A stretch of 32,985 bases of DNA from JASLPR01 sp964496475. Its GTDB lineage: Bacteria > Chloroflexota > UBA11872 > VXNJ01. The number at the start of each line of letters is the position of its first letter. Position 1 is the stretch's first letter. Below the pieces are notes generated by a model. That model ran no database searches. It saw only the letters and a program-made list of their open reading frames with translations, and was not told the origin of the DNA. The translations under genes were made by a program, and so were the position numbers. Location of the stretch: NCBI GenBank assembly GCA_964496475.1, contig CAZBZS010000025.1:1-32985 (forward strand). The letters run 5' to 3'. Shown here piece after piece: positions 23,454 to 31,715 of the stretch.

Positions 23454-24182
23454 GTGACGGATTCAACCCGGACCGAACGCCCGCAGGGTCTACGGATGGA
23501 GTACCTGGGACATTGCGCGTTTCGCCTGACGACGCCGGCGGGCAGCCGGATCGTGGTGGACCCGTTCCGGAATTCGGAGAGCGGCCAGCGCTGGTTCCTG
23601 CTGCCGAGTCCGCCGGTGGAGGCAGACGTGTTACTGATCAGCCATCCGCACGCCGATCATGACGCGGTGGACACGGTGGCCGGGGAGCCACGGCGGCTGG
23701 AGGATGTGGGGGAGGTGCGGGCGAAGGATTTCGTTGTGCGTGGACTTCGGGGGCGGCACTCGGCCAGATTCGGCGGGGATATCAAGTACTTCAACACGAT
23801 CTTCGTACTGGAGGCGGCCGGGCTGCGGGTCTGCCTGCTGGGGGATAACGAGGCGGACCTCGGGGAGAGGTTGTGGCGGGACATCGGAGCGATCGATCTG
23901 CTGACCGTTCCGGTGGAGGACGCGGGGTTGATCCTGAGCGCGGCGGCGGCGGAACGGGTGGCGAATCGGCTGCGGCCCAGAGTGGTGGTGCCTACGCACT
24001 ATTTCATCGAGGGGCTGACGGGCCCGACGCCAGGGTTCAAGGGGATCGACGATTGGAGAGGCCGGCAGGCGAAGGTGCGGGATCTGGACGGGGCGACGCT
24101 GGAGCTGCGAAAGGAGGACCTGCCGGAGGAGCGGGAGGGCTGGGTGTTTGGGAGCTGTCTGGGGCTGGAGACTAAACGATGA
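23454..24182 (+). CDS. UlaG-like MBL-fold hydrolase, copy 1 (intact)
   Basis: A 242-residue metallo-hydrolase of the UlaG/RNase Z-like branch, whose best-known member is L-ascorbate-6-phosphate lactonase. Metal ligands are H-P-H-A-D-H-D at residues 64-70, 'RGRHSARFGG', 'LLGDNEADLG' and 'VVPTHYFIEG'. The opening 'MEYLGHCAFRLTTPAG' is typical. GTG 23454 is selected because GGAAGGTGA lies just upstream; an in-frame TTG at 23424 is possible. Its TGA overlaps the ATG of the next gene (ATGA at 24179-24182), indicating translational coupling of the tandem pair. The function of this subgroup is not known. Confidence 0.9.
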   Translation: MTDSTRTERPQGLRMEYLGHCAFRLTTPAGSRIVVDPFRNSESGQRWFLLPSPPVEADVLLISHPHADHDAVDTVAGEPRRLEDVGEVRAKDFVVRGLRGRHSARFGGDIKYFNTIFVLEAAGLRVCLLGDNEADLGERLWRDIGAIDLLTVPVEDAGLILSAAAAERVANRLRPRVVVPTHYFIEGLTGPTPGFKGIDDWRGRQAKVRDLDGATLELRKEDLPEEREGWVFGSCLGLETKR

Positions 24183-24776
24183 AGGGTGCGAGGTTGGAGT
24201 ATCTGGGGTACTGTGCGTTTCGCCTGACGACGCCGGCTGCCAGCCGGCGTCGTGGTGGCCCCGTTTCGGAATTCGGAGAGCGTCCAGCGCTGGTTCCTGC
24301 TGCCGAGTCCGCCGGTGGAGGCGGACGTGATGGTGATCACGCATCCGCATTTCGATCACGACGTGGTGGATTCGATTCCGGGTGAGCCGCGGCTGATTGA
24401 TGAGGCGAGGGAAATCAGAGGGGAAGATTATGTGCTGCGGACGCTGGCGGGACGGCACGCGAGGGACTTCGCGGTGGCGATCGGGTACAAGAGCCTGATC
24501 GTGGTTCTGGAGTCCGCGGGAGTGCGAATCTGCCTGGGGGCGGACAATCAGGCGGAGATCTGGGACCGGTTGCGGGACGAGATCGGGTCGGTGGATTTGC
24601 TAACGGTGGAGGTGGATGACGAGGATCACATCCTGGACACGGACGAGGCGGTGGCCGGGGACCAGCGGGTGGGGTGGGGGCATGTGGAATTGACGGGATA
24701 TGCCGATGGGCAAAGTTCGCATTTCGAGTCGCTGCTGAGGGAGCGGGTGGCTGGGTGCGCGGAGGTGGCACCGTAG
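24179..24776 (+). pseudogene. UlaG-like MBL-fold hydrolase, copy 2 (frameshifted and C-terminally altered)
   Basis: A tandem paralogue of the preceding gene. It starts at ATG 24179 with 'MKGARLEYLGYCAFRLTTPA', but an extra base near 24248 (AGCCGG-C-GTC where copy 1 has AGCCGG-ATC) shifts the frame. The other frame continues with 'VVVAPFRNSES', 'ITHPHFDHDVVDS' and 'GVRICLGADNQAEIWD' to TAG at 24774-24776. The final metal-ligand region of copy 1 (VVPTHYFIEG) has no counterpart; the last 40 codons are unrelated-looking. The first 133 bases are about 90% identical to copy 1 whereas the rest is clearly diverged. It is probably non-functional; an independent start at GTG 24252 would lack the first strand. 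Confidence 0.75.
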
Positions 24777-24858
24777 TGGGGATAGTGGGATTTACGACAG
24801 TCGAGCGTCGGGCGGCGAATGGTACGCTTGGGCGCCCGGCGGCGACAAGGTTTCACGG

Positions 24859-25707
24859 ATGGAGAGGGACCCGATCGAATATGTAATCGAGATACCGTTC
24901 GCGCCGGAGTTCTACGTGGGGCCGTTGTCGTTGCGCTGGTACGGGTTGATCATCGTTCTTGCCACCGGAGCTGGCTGGTGGATCGCGCGTCGCTACGCTC
25001 CCTACGCCGGGATAACGGCGGACGCCGTGGACCAGATCGCGCTGGTGGCGATCATCTGCGGGGTGATCGGCACGCGGGCGCTGCACGTTGCCGAGGAGTG
25101 GGAGGATGTGTATTCGAAAGACCCCTGGTTGGCGCCGCAGATGTGGAAGGGTGGGGGCTCGGTGTGGGGGAGCATCATCGGTGGAATCGCGGGTGGGGTG
25201 GGGATGGCGATTTACTACAAGCTGGCGAAGCTGCCGCTGCTGGACGTGGGAGGTATGGGGTTGATAACGGGCCAGATGCTGGGACGGATGGCGAATGTCG
25301 TCAACGGCGAGCACACGAGGGTGGCGACGGACGTCCCCTGGGCCTTTCGGTACACAAATCCCGCTACGGCGGCGGAAAAGATTGCGGGGGGCACCTATCC
25401 TGCGCATCCGTCGCCGGTGTACGAGATGATTTTGAATGCGGCGATCCTGGCGGTGTTGATCTGGATGGTGAAGCGGTGGGGCGGATCGGGCGTCGTGTTC
25501 GTCAGCTATCTGTTCCTCTATTCGGTGGGGAGGTTCGGCCTGACGTTCCTAAGGATCGATGACTATTACGGGCCGTTCACGCAGGCGCAGTGGATATCGG
25601 TGATTGTGGGCGGGCTGGCGGCGATAGCCCTGGTGATGTTCTTGATAGGTAAGTTTCCGTTGAAGGTGTCGCCGGCCATTCCGGATGCGGTGCGGGAACG
25701 GGTGTGA
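24859..25707 (+). CDS. lgt: Prolipoprotein diacylglyceryl transferase
   Basis: Lgt, 282 residues, an inner-membrane enzyme that moves diacylglycerol from phosphatidylglycerol to the lipobox cysteine of prolipoproteins. The opening 'GPLSLRWYGLIIVLA' (residues 21-35), the Lgt signature around 'GQMLGRMANVVNGE' with Arg143 and Asn146, 'YPAHPSPVYEM' (180-190) and 'SVGRFGLTFLRIDDYY' (222-237) are present, with about seven hydrophobic segments. At the position corresponding to E. coli His103 (GGMSFHGG) this protein reads 'GGGSVWGS', with Trp103. It ends in TGA. It lies 82 bases after the MBL pair and 25 bases before the COG0523 gene start, probably one transcription unit. Confidence 0.93.
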   Translation: MERDPIEYVIEIPFAPEFYVGPLSLRWYGLIIVLATGAGWWIARRYAPYAGITADAVDQIALVAIICGVIGTRALHVAEEWEDVYSKDPWLAPQMWKGGGSVWGSIIGGIAGGVGMAIYYKLAKLPLLDVGGMGLITGQMLGRMANVVNGEHTRVATDVPWAFRYTNPATAAEKIAGGTYPAHPSPVYEMILNAAILAVLIWMVKRWGGSGVVFVSYLFLYSVGRFGLTFLRIDDYYGPFTQAQWISVIVGGLAAIALVMFLIGKFPLKVSPAIPDAVRERV

Positions 25708-25732
25708 GGGTGGTCCGAGGGGGTGAGTGTCA

Positions 25733-26979
25733 GTGACGGAGTCCGTAAAGCCGCTACCGGTGACGGTGGTGTCGGGATTTCTGGGCGCCGGGAAGACGAC
25801 GCTGTTGAATTATGTCCTGAACAACCGCGAGGGAATGCGGGTGGCGGTGATCGTGAACGACATGAGCGAAGTAAATATCGACTCTCAGCTATTGGCTGAG
25901 AGTGGGCTGAGCCGGGTGGACGAGCAGATCGTGGAATTGAGCAACGGCTGCATCTGCTGCGGGCTGAGGGAGGACCTGCTGGTGGAGGTGCTGCGGCTGG
26001 CGGGACAGGNNNNNNNNNNTTTGAGTACCTGCTGATCGAGCCAACGGGGGTTTCGGAACCGATGCCGGTGGCGCAGACGTTCTCGCTGCCGAGCAGGTTG
26101 GGCGGGCGGGTGCTGGACGAGATCGCGCGGTTGGATACGCTGGTGACGGTGGTGGACGCCAAGAATTTCCTGGACGATTTCGGTTCGCTGGGTGAGGTGG
26201 GCGATCTGGGGCTTAACGGCGAGGTAGACGATACGAGGGACATCGCGGAATTGCTGGCGGAGCAGGTGGAATTCGCGAATGTGATCGTGGTGAACAAGGC
26301 GGACTTGGTGGATGACGCGGATGTGGAGGGGCTGAAGGCGCTGGTGAAGGAGTTGAATCCGGGCGCAAAGGTGGTGGCCGCCGAGCATGGGAAGGTGGCG
26401 CTGGAGACGATTCTGAACACGGGGCTGTTCGATCTGGATGAGGCTTCGCAGTCGCCGGGCTGGATCAGGGCGCTGAGTGAGGGGCGGGAGCACGATCACG
26501 AAGACGGAAAGCACGAGCATCAGTTCGAGCGGTACGGGATAGCGACGTTTGTCTACCGGGAGCGGCGACCGTTTCATCCGCAGCGGTTGGCCGATCTGCT
26601 GAGGGGAGACGGGTTGGAGCATGTGCTGCGCTCGAAGGGCTTCATCTGGCTGGCGACGAGATCCGATGTGGCCGGGCTGTGGTCGCAGGCGGGTGGGGTG
26701 GTCAACATCTCGCCGGCCGGAACTTGGTGGGCGGTGGCCGGGGAAACGGAGTGGCCGGACGATCCGGAGGATCGTGCTCAGATCGAACGCCAGTGGCACG
26801 GGGAATACGGAGACCGGCGGCAAGAAATCGTGCTGATCGGAGCCGGGATGGAACGGGAGGCGTTGACGGCCAAACTGGACGGCTGCCTGGTGACGGAGGA
26901 GGAGATGGAGATTGGGCCGGAGGGGTGGAAAGGACTGGAAGATCCGTTCCCGGATTGGCCGGAGCCCGAGGGGAGGTAG
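25733..26979 (+). CDS. COG0523 GTPase (CobW/zinc metallochaperone family), spanning a sequence gap
   Basis: P-loop GTPase of the COG0523/CobW family that delivers metal (zinc or cobalt) to client proteins. G-F-L-G-A-G-K-T is at residues 15-22, the metal-binding C-I-C-C motif at 73-76 (ELSNGCICCGLRED), and after the gap 'LIEPTGVSEPMPVAQTF', 'VIVVNKADLVDD' (NKxD) and a His-rich loop 'HDHEDGKHEHQFERYG'. The CobW C-terminal domain follows (FHPQRLADLLR, FIWLATRSD). The 10 Ns at 26010-26019 break the frame, but the two flanks are clearly one gene. GTG 25733 is preferred over GTG 25727 because the GAGGGGGTGA sequence (25716-25725) would be too close to the latter. No zinc-uptake genes are adjacent. 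Confidence 0.9.
26010..26019. other. Assembly gap (10 N) inside the COG0523 gene
   Basis: Ten undetermined bases. The reading frame before the gap ends in 'RLAGQG' (first base of the next codon present) and resumes as 'FEYLLIEPTG'. To keep one frame the true gap length must be 2, 5, 8... bases, not 10; five bases would give the usual G-x-F spacing. Confidence 0.95.
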
Positions 26980-27111
26980 ATTGTCGGCTCTAGTGAGTTG
27001 AAACGGCTGGACGCCGATCTGCGAAGATAGAAGACGCCGCGCAGGAACGTGATTCCGAGCTTTGGAATCTCTGAAATGCCGGCGGGCGCGACCGGTGAAG
27101 AGATCGAGCTG

Positions 27112-28269
27112 ATGGCCAGGACGGTACTAGTGCTGGGTGGTGGAATCGGCGGGGTGGTGGCGGCGCGAGAGCTGCGAAAGTGGCTGGGATCATCGGACCG
27201 AGTGATCCTGATCGATAAAGACAGAAAGCATCTGTTCGCGCCAGCTTTGCTGTGGGTGATGGAGGGAAAACGCAAGCCCGAGGCAGTGGTAAAGAATCTG
27301 GAACGGCTGCGGAGGAAGGGGATCGAGGTGGTAGTGGGAGCGGTGACGAAGATCGATGCGGAGAACAATCGGGTGGAGACGGAGGCGGGCGGGTTCGACT
27401 TTGATGCGTTGGTGATTACGCTGGGAGCGGAGACCGCGCCGGAGATGATGCCAGGGTTCGCGGAGACGGCGGTGTCGCCCTACATGCTGGAGGGGGCGAT
27501 TGCGACCCGGGACGCGGTGGCCGGGTTCGACGGGGGCAAGATCGTGGTGATGGTGGCGAGCCTGCCGTTCAAGTGCCCGGCGGCGCCGTATGAGGCGGCG
27601 TTGTTGATCGATCACGGGCTGCGGAAGCGAGGGGTGCGGGGAGGGGTGGATATGGAGTTCATTTCTCCGGAACCGCAGCCGATGCTGGTGGCTGGTCCGG
27701 AACTGGGTGGGATGGTGGAGATGCTGCTGGCGGGGCGGCAGATCACGTACCGGCCGAAGCTGACACCGGAGTCGGTGGACGTGGAAGGCAATGCGGTCGT
27801 GCTGGCCGGGGGTGAGCGGGTGGCGTTTGACCTGCTGGTGGGAATCCCGCCGCATCGAGCGCCGGAGGTGGTGCGCAAGTCGGGGTTGGCGAACGAAATG
27901 GGCTGGATTCCAGTGCATCACAACACGATGGCAACGGTGGTTCCCGGGGTGTACGCGATTGGCGATGTGACCGCGATTATGACTCCCTCGGGGATGCCGC
28001 TGCCGAAGGCGGGTGTATTCGCTGAAGGGCAGGCGAAGACGGTGGCGTCGGGGATGGCCGGTTATCTGAGTGGAAAGACGGAGCCGGCGGCGAATTTCTA
28101 CGGCCACGGGACGTGCTTTCTGGAGACCGGCGGTGGGCTGGCGGGACGGACGAGGGGTTCGTTTTACGCCGAGCCGAAGCCAGACGTGAGCTTTAATCTG
28201 CCGGGCCGATTCTGGCGTATGCAGAAGTGGCTGTTTGAGAAGTGGTGGATGTTGAAGTGGGGGACCTAA
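27112..28269 (+). CDS. FAD-dependent pyridine nucleotide-disulfide oxidoreductase (sulfide:quinone reductase-like)
   Basis: A 385-residue two-dinucleotide-binding flavoprotein related to sulfide:quinone oxidoreductase and flavocytochrome c sulfide dehydrogenase. The N-terminal FAD loop is 'VLVLGGGIGGVVAARELRK' (5-23), the second FAD site 'PGVYAIGDVTAI' (278-289). Cys155 in 'SLPFKCPAAPYE' and Cys335 in 'HGTCFLETG' are at the two positions of the SQR disulfide pair; a third cysteine seen in some SQRs is not evident. The C-terminus 'RMQKWLFEKWWMLKW' is a Trp-rich amphipathic helix suited to membrane-surface attachment. ATG 27112 is the start nearest the Rossmann strand; ATG 27076 is also possible. 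Likely electron acceptor is quinone. Sulfide oxidation is plausible but other type II NADH dehydrogenase-like roles remain open. Confidence 0.85.
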   Translation: MARTVLVLGGGIGGVVAARELRKWLGSSDRVILIDKDRKHLFAPALLWVMEGKRKPEAVVKNLERLRRKGIEVVVGAVTKIDAENNRVETEAGGFDFDALVITLGAETAPEMMPGFAETAVSPYMLEGAIATRDAVAGFDGGKIVVMVASLPFKCPAAPYEAALLIDHGLRKRGVRGGVDMEFISPEPQPMLVAGPELGGMVEMLLAGRQITYRPKLTPESVDVEGNAVVLAGGERVAFDLLVGIPPHRAPEVVRKSGLANEMGWIPVHHNTMATVVPGVYAIGDVTAIMTPSGMPLPKAGVFAEGQAKTVASGMAGYLSGKTEPAANFYGHGTCFLETGGGLAGRTRGSFYAEPKPDVSFNLPGRFWRMQKWLFEKWWMLKWGT

Positions 28270-28289
28270 TCAGGCCGGTTTTATTAGGT
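28264..28289 (+). terminator. Stem-loop overlapping the SQR-like stop codon
   Basis: ACCTAAT (28264-28270) and ATTAGGT (28283-28289) are perfect inverted repeats with a 12-base loop containing TTTT; the stop codon TAA lies in the left arm. No T tract follows the right arm, so strength as a terminator is doubtful. Confidence 0.3.
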
Positions 28290-28424
28290 ATTGTCGGCAT
28301 CGCGGATTGATGAAGGGATCGGGCTGACCGGGACTTTGCACGGGGGACGAGGCCCTGTTAGGTTGAGTCGTTAAATCAGAATCAGGCTAGGAAGACGGCG
28401 GACGGCCGGAAACGGAGCTCAGGA

Positions 28425-29876
28425 ATGACCCAGAAAGTGCCGGTGACAGTCGCGCACGGAGATGGGATCGGCCCGGAGATAATGGCGGCGGTGCTGCAAA
28501 TCCTGGCTGCGGCCGGGGCGCGGATCAAGACAGAAACGATCGAGATCGGTGAGGCAGTTTTCCTGCGAGGGAACACGGCGGGGATCGAGCCGGAGTCGTG
28601 GGAGTCATTGCGGCGCACGAAGGTGTTCCTGAAGGCTCCGATTACAACGCCGCAAGGTGGCGGATTCAAAAGCCTGAACGTCACTTCGCGGAAGACGCTG
28701 GGCCTGTACGCGAACGTGCGCCCGTGCGTCTCCTACCACCCCTACGTGCAGACGAAACACCCGGAGATGAATGTAGTGATCGTGCGGGAGAACGAGGAGG
28801 ACACGTACGCCGGGATCGAGCATCAGCAGACGGCGGACGTGATGCAATGCTTGAAGATCATCACGCGTCCGGGCTGCGAGCGGATCGTGCGATTTGCGTT
28901 CGAGTACGCGGTGCGAAACGGTCGGAAGAAAATCACCTGCTTCGTCAAAGACAACATCATGAAGATGACGGACGGGCTGTTTCACCAGGTGTTCGACGAG
29001 ATCGCGCCCGAGTATCCGGACATAGAGGCGGAACACTGGATCGTGGACATCGGAGCGGCGAAAATGGCGGATACGCCGAAGATATTTGACGTGATTGTAA
29101 TGCCGAATCTGTATGGGGACATTCTGTCGGACGTGGCGGCGCAGATCGCGGGGTCGGTGGGACTGGCGGGATCGGCGAACATCGGTGACGGAGGGGCGAT
29201 GTTCGAGGCGATTCACGGCTCGGCACCGAGGCGGGCGGGGCAAAATCTGGCTAATCCCTCGGGCCTGCTGCACGGGGCGATAATGATGCTTGTGCATATC
29301 GATCAGCCGGATGTGGCGGAGCTGGTGCACAACGCGTGGCTGCGGACGGTGGAAGACGGCGTGCACACTTACGATATATATGGCGGCGAGCACAGCACGG
29401 AGAAGATGGGGACGAAGGAATTTGGCGCGGCGGTGGCGGCGCGAGTAGGCCAGCGGCCGGAAAAGCTGCCTCCAGTGAGCTACGCGGCGGCGCCGAAGCA
29501 CGCGGCGGTGAAAGGGCAGTCCAAGCGGGCGACCATGAAAAAGGAGACGGTGGGTGTGGACGTATTTCTGGACTGGAAGGAGGGGACGCCGGGCGATCTG
29601 GCCGATCTGGTGCGGAAGATCGAGGCCGGCGGGCTGGCGCTGGAGATGATCGATTCGCGGGGAGTGAAGGTGTGGCCGGATGGGTTCCCGGAGACGATGC
29701 TGGGGGATCACTGGAGATGCAGATTCCTGCCGGAGGAGGTCGGCCGGGCGGTTTCCCACGGGGAGATTGCGGAGCTGTTGCAGCGGGCGGCGGAGGCCGG
29801 GCTGGATTTCATCAAGACGGAGAATCTGTGTACGTTCGATGGTGAGCCGGCTTACTCGCTGGCTCAGGGACAGTAG
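28425..29876 (+). CDS. icd: Isocitrate dehydrogenase, long (Thermus/Rickettsia-type) form
   Basis: A 483-residue isocitrate dehydrogenase of the TCA cycle (isocitrate to 2-oxoglutarate plus CO2). Active-site text: 'FKSLNVTSRKTLGLYANVRP' (81-100), 'VRENEEDTYAGIEH' (120-133), 'FVKDNIMKMTDGLF' (173-186), and 'MPNLYGDILSDVAAQIAGS' (226-244). The coenzyme loop is 'HGSAPRRAGQNLANP' (264-278); two Arg at 269-270 where E. coli has Lys-Tyr suggest NADP preference (inference). From about 350 on there is an extra C-terminal domain of roughly 130 residues (DVFLDWKEGTPGDLADLV... to FIKTENLCTFDG), as in Thermus-type enzymes. It starts at ATG 28425 behind GGAGCTCAGGA and is followed by purE after 6 bases, which implies co-translation. 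Confidence 0.95.
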   Translation: MTQKVPVTVAHGDGIGPEIMAAVLQILAAAGARIKTETIEIGEAVFLRGNTAGIEPESWESLRRTKVFLKAPITTPQGGGFKSLNVTSRKTLGLYANVRPCVSYHPYVQTKHPEMNVVIVRENEEDTYAGIEHQQTADVMQCLKIITRPGCERIVRFAFEYAVRNGRKKITCFVKDNIMKMTDGLFHQVFDEIAPEYPDIEAEHWIVDIGAAKMADTPKIFDVIVMPNLYGDILSDVAAQIAGSVGLAGSANIGDGGAMFEAIHGSAPRRAGQNLANPSGLLHGAIMMLVHIDQPDVAELVHNAWLRTVEDGVHTYDIYGGEHSTEKMGTKEFGAAVAARVGQRPEKLPPVSYAAAPKHAAVKGQSKRATMKKETVGVDVFLDWKEGTPGDLADLVRKIEAGGLALEMIDSRGVKVWPDGFPETMLGDHWRCRFLPEEVGRAVSHGEIAELLQRAAEAGLDFIKTENLCTFDGEPAYSLAQGQ

Positions 29877-29882
29877 GCGGCC

Positions 29883-30377
29883 ATGAACGCCAGCGATATG
29901 CCGGTGGTCGGGGTAGTGATGGGGAGTACGTCGGACTGGGACACTATGAAGAACTGCACGGCGACGCTGGGAGAATTTGGAGTCGCGTACGAGGCTAAAG
30001 TGCTGTCCGCACACCGGACTCCGAAGGAAGCAGCGGAGTGGGTGGTGGGGGCTGCAGACCGGGGGATCAAGATCATCATCGCGGCGGCGGGCGGCGCAGC
30101 CCACCTGGCCGGGGCGATGGCGGCGCAGACAACCATGCCTGTACTCGGGGTGCCGATGACGGGCTGGGCGCTGGACGGCCTCGATTCGCTGCTGGCCACG
30201 GTGCAGATGCCGCGGGGAATCCCGGTGGCGACGCTGGCGATCGGCAAGGCGGGAGCGGTGAACGCGGCGCTGCTGGCGATCGAGATTCTGGCGCTGAGCG
30301 ACGATGGGTTGAGTGGCAAGTTGCAGGATTACCGGCGGAAGCAGGCGGATTTGATACTGGAAGCGGAACTGGAATAG
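29883..30377 (+). CDS. purE: 5-(carboxyamino)imidazole ribonucleotide mutase
   Basis: PurE, 164 residues, which isomerises N5-CAIR to CAIR in de novo purine synthesis. The hallmark sequences are 'VVMGSTSDWDTMKN' (residues 11-24), 'KVLSAHRTPKEAAEW' (39-53), 'IIAAAGGAAHLAGAMAAQTT' (65-84) and 'VLGVPMTGWALDGLDSLLA' (87-105), all intact. Full length and normal for class I PurE. It begins six bases after the icd stop. PurK, often next to purE, is not in the window. A TAG stop at 30375-30377 is followed 27 bases later by a small helical protein gene. Confidence 0.96.
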   Translation: MNASDMPVVGVVMGSTSDWDTMKNCTATLGEFGVAYEAKVLSAHRTPKEAAEWVVGAADRGIKIIIAAAGGAAHLAGAMAAQTTMPVLGVPMTGWALDGLDSLLATVQMPRGIPVATLAIGKAGAVNAALLAIEILALSDDGLSGKLQDYRRKQADLILEAELE

Positions 30378-30404
30378 GGGGGGCGGAGGCCGAAGGAGGG
30401 ACGG

Positions 30405-30752
30405 ATGAGCGAGGACAGGCCGTGGTCGGAACTACTGCGGGAAGTTGGAAGTAAGGCGAAGGCGGAGGTGAAGGGCGAACGCGCGGAGGAGCTGAAGCGG
30501 AAGCTGCGGCAGGCTCGCGATGACATAACGCGTGCCCTGAACAGCGAGGATGCGCAGCGGGTGCAGGACAAGCTTGAGGAATTGGGGAGCCGGGCGGAAG
30601 AGGCCGTGGATCGGGCGGTCAAGAGTAAGGCCGCGCGGGAAATCGTGGATGGCCTGGAGGAAGTGATCGACGACCTGGGCGAAGGAATTGAGAGGCTCGT
30701 CGGCGAGCCGGGTCCGCCGGACGAGCCGCCGCCCGAAGACGCCGGGAAGTAA
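30405..30752 (+). CDS. Small charged alpha-helical protein of unknown function
   Basis: A 115-residue protein with a very good ribosome binding site (GAAGGAGGGACGG before ATG 30405). It has no signal peptide or membrane segment. The sequence is rich in Glu, Lys, Arg and Ala in heptad-like patterns (KAEVKGERAEELKRKLRQ; VQDKLEELGSRAEEAVDRA), so long helices or a coiled coil are expected, ending in a Pro/Glu-rich tail (GEPGPPDEPPPEDAGK). I do not recognise the family. It lies between purE and an IolE-like gene, probably in the same transcript. Confidence 0.7.
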   Translation: MSEDRPWSELLREVGSKAKAEVKGERAEELKRKLRQARDDITRALNSEDAQRVQDKLEELGSRAEEAVDRAVKSKAAREIVDGLEEVIDDLGEGIERLVGEPGPPDEPPPEDAGK

Positions 30753-30794
30753 CGATGATATCGGCGGTCCGCCGCCCGGAAAGGATCGACTGAC

Positions 30795-31643
30795 ATGGCC
30801 ACTTTTCGCTGCGCCGTCCACCAGATCACCTGGGAACGGGATCTGGAAAAGGCTCTGGACGACATCGGCGCGTGGGGATATCCGGGGACGGAGACTTTCT
30901 CGTACGTGGTGCAGGAATTCGCCGGTCGCGAGGCGGAATTCAAGGCGATGCTCGACGCCCGCGGCCTGCAACTTGCGGCTCTGTACAGCGACGACAACAT
31001 ATACGAGATCGATAGCGAACGGGAAACTATCGAGCGCAACCTGGAGATCGTACGCTTTCTCGCCGCCGTGGGTTCCGATGTGCTGGTGTACGGACCCGGC
31101 CGGCCGCGGCCCGATCCGGTGGAGCCTGTCCATTTCCAGGTGATGACCCGCATCGTGACAGAGGTCGCGCGCGAGAGCCGGAGGCTGGGGGTGACGACGA
31201 TCCATCCGCACTGGCAGACGCTGATCCAGGAACGGGACGACATCACGCGCATCTTCGACATGGTGGATACCGATGTGGTGAAGCTGGCGGTCGATCCGTC
31301 GCACATGATGAAGGCGGGGTACGACCCGATCGAGGTCTGCGAAACGTACGGGGAGATCATCCGGTACATGCACATCAAGGACTTTTCCACCGAGATGGAC
31401 ACGCCGAAGAACAACGTGATCAACGAGGAGGGCTTTACGGCGCCGCTGGTGTGGTTCATGGAGCTGGGGCAGGGAGTGATCGATCACAAAGGTGTGCTGG
31501 ATGCGCTACGGAGGGTGGACTATGACGGCTGGCTGACGGTCGAGATCGACTTGTCGCAGACAACGCCGACGAAGAGCCTGGAGATCAACAGCCGGTATTT
31601 GATGGACGAGCTGGGGTTCGATCTAGTCGGGGAGAACCATTAG
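30795..31643 (+). CDS. Sugar phosphate isomerase/epimerase-family TIM barrel (IolE-like)
   Basis: A 282-residue xylose-isomerase-like TIM barrel. The metal-binding positions expected for the AP-endonuclease-2/IolE superfamily are visible: 'TIHPHWQTLIQ' after strand 5-6, 'KLAVDPSHMMKAG' (Asp and His), 'YMHIKDFSTE' and 'WLTVEIDLSQTTP' near the end. The first strand is 'CAVHQITWERDLEKALDDI'. Members include inosose dehydratase, 3-dehydroshikimate-type enzymes and ketose epimerases, so the substrate cannot be called. ATG 30795 is 42 bases after the previous stop. It closes the long plus-strand run and is followed by a nested hairpin shared with the convergent DapA-like gene. Confidence 0.85.
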   Translation: MATFRCAVHQITWERDLEKALDDIGAWGYPGTETFSYVVQEFAGREAEFKAMLDARGLQLAALYSDDNIYEIDSERETIERNLEIVRFLAAVGSDVLVYGPGRPRPDPVEPVHFQVMTRIVTEVARESRRLGVTTIHPHWQTLIQERDDITRIFDMVDTDVVKLAVDPSHMMKAGYDPIEVCETYGEIIRYMHIKDFSTEMDTPKNNVINEEGFTAPLVWFMELGQGVIDHKGVLDALRRVDYDGWLTVEIDLSQTTPTKSLEINSRYLMDELGFDLVGENH

Positions 31644-31648
31644 CGACC

Positions 31649-31689
31649 CGCCGCATTAATCGTCTCTGACGATTCAATGGCGCGGCGGA
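31649..31689. terminator. Nested stem-loop between convergent genes
   Basis: Inner perfect stem AATCGTC (31659-31665) with GACGATT (31669-31675), 3-base loop. Outer stem CCGCCGC (31649-31655) with GCGGCGG (31683-31689). It lies between the stop of the IolE-like gene (31643) and the stop of the DapA-like gene (31716), and is symmetric enough to act on both strands; no long T tract. Confidence 0.5.
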
Positions 31690-31715
31690 TCGTTAGTAGA
31701 CGGAGGGCCCGCTGC

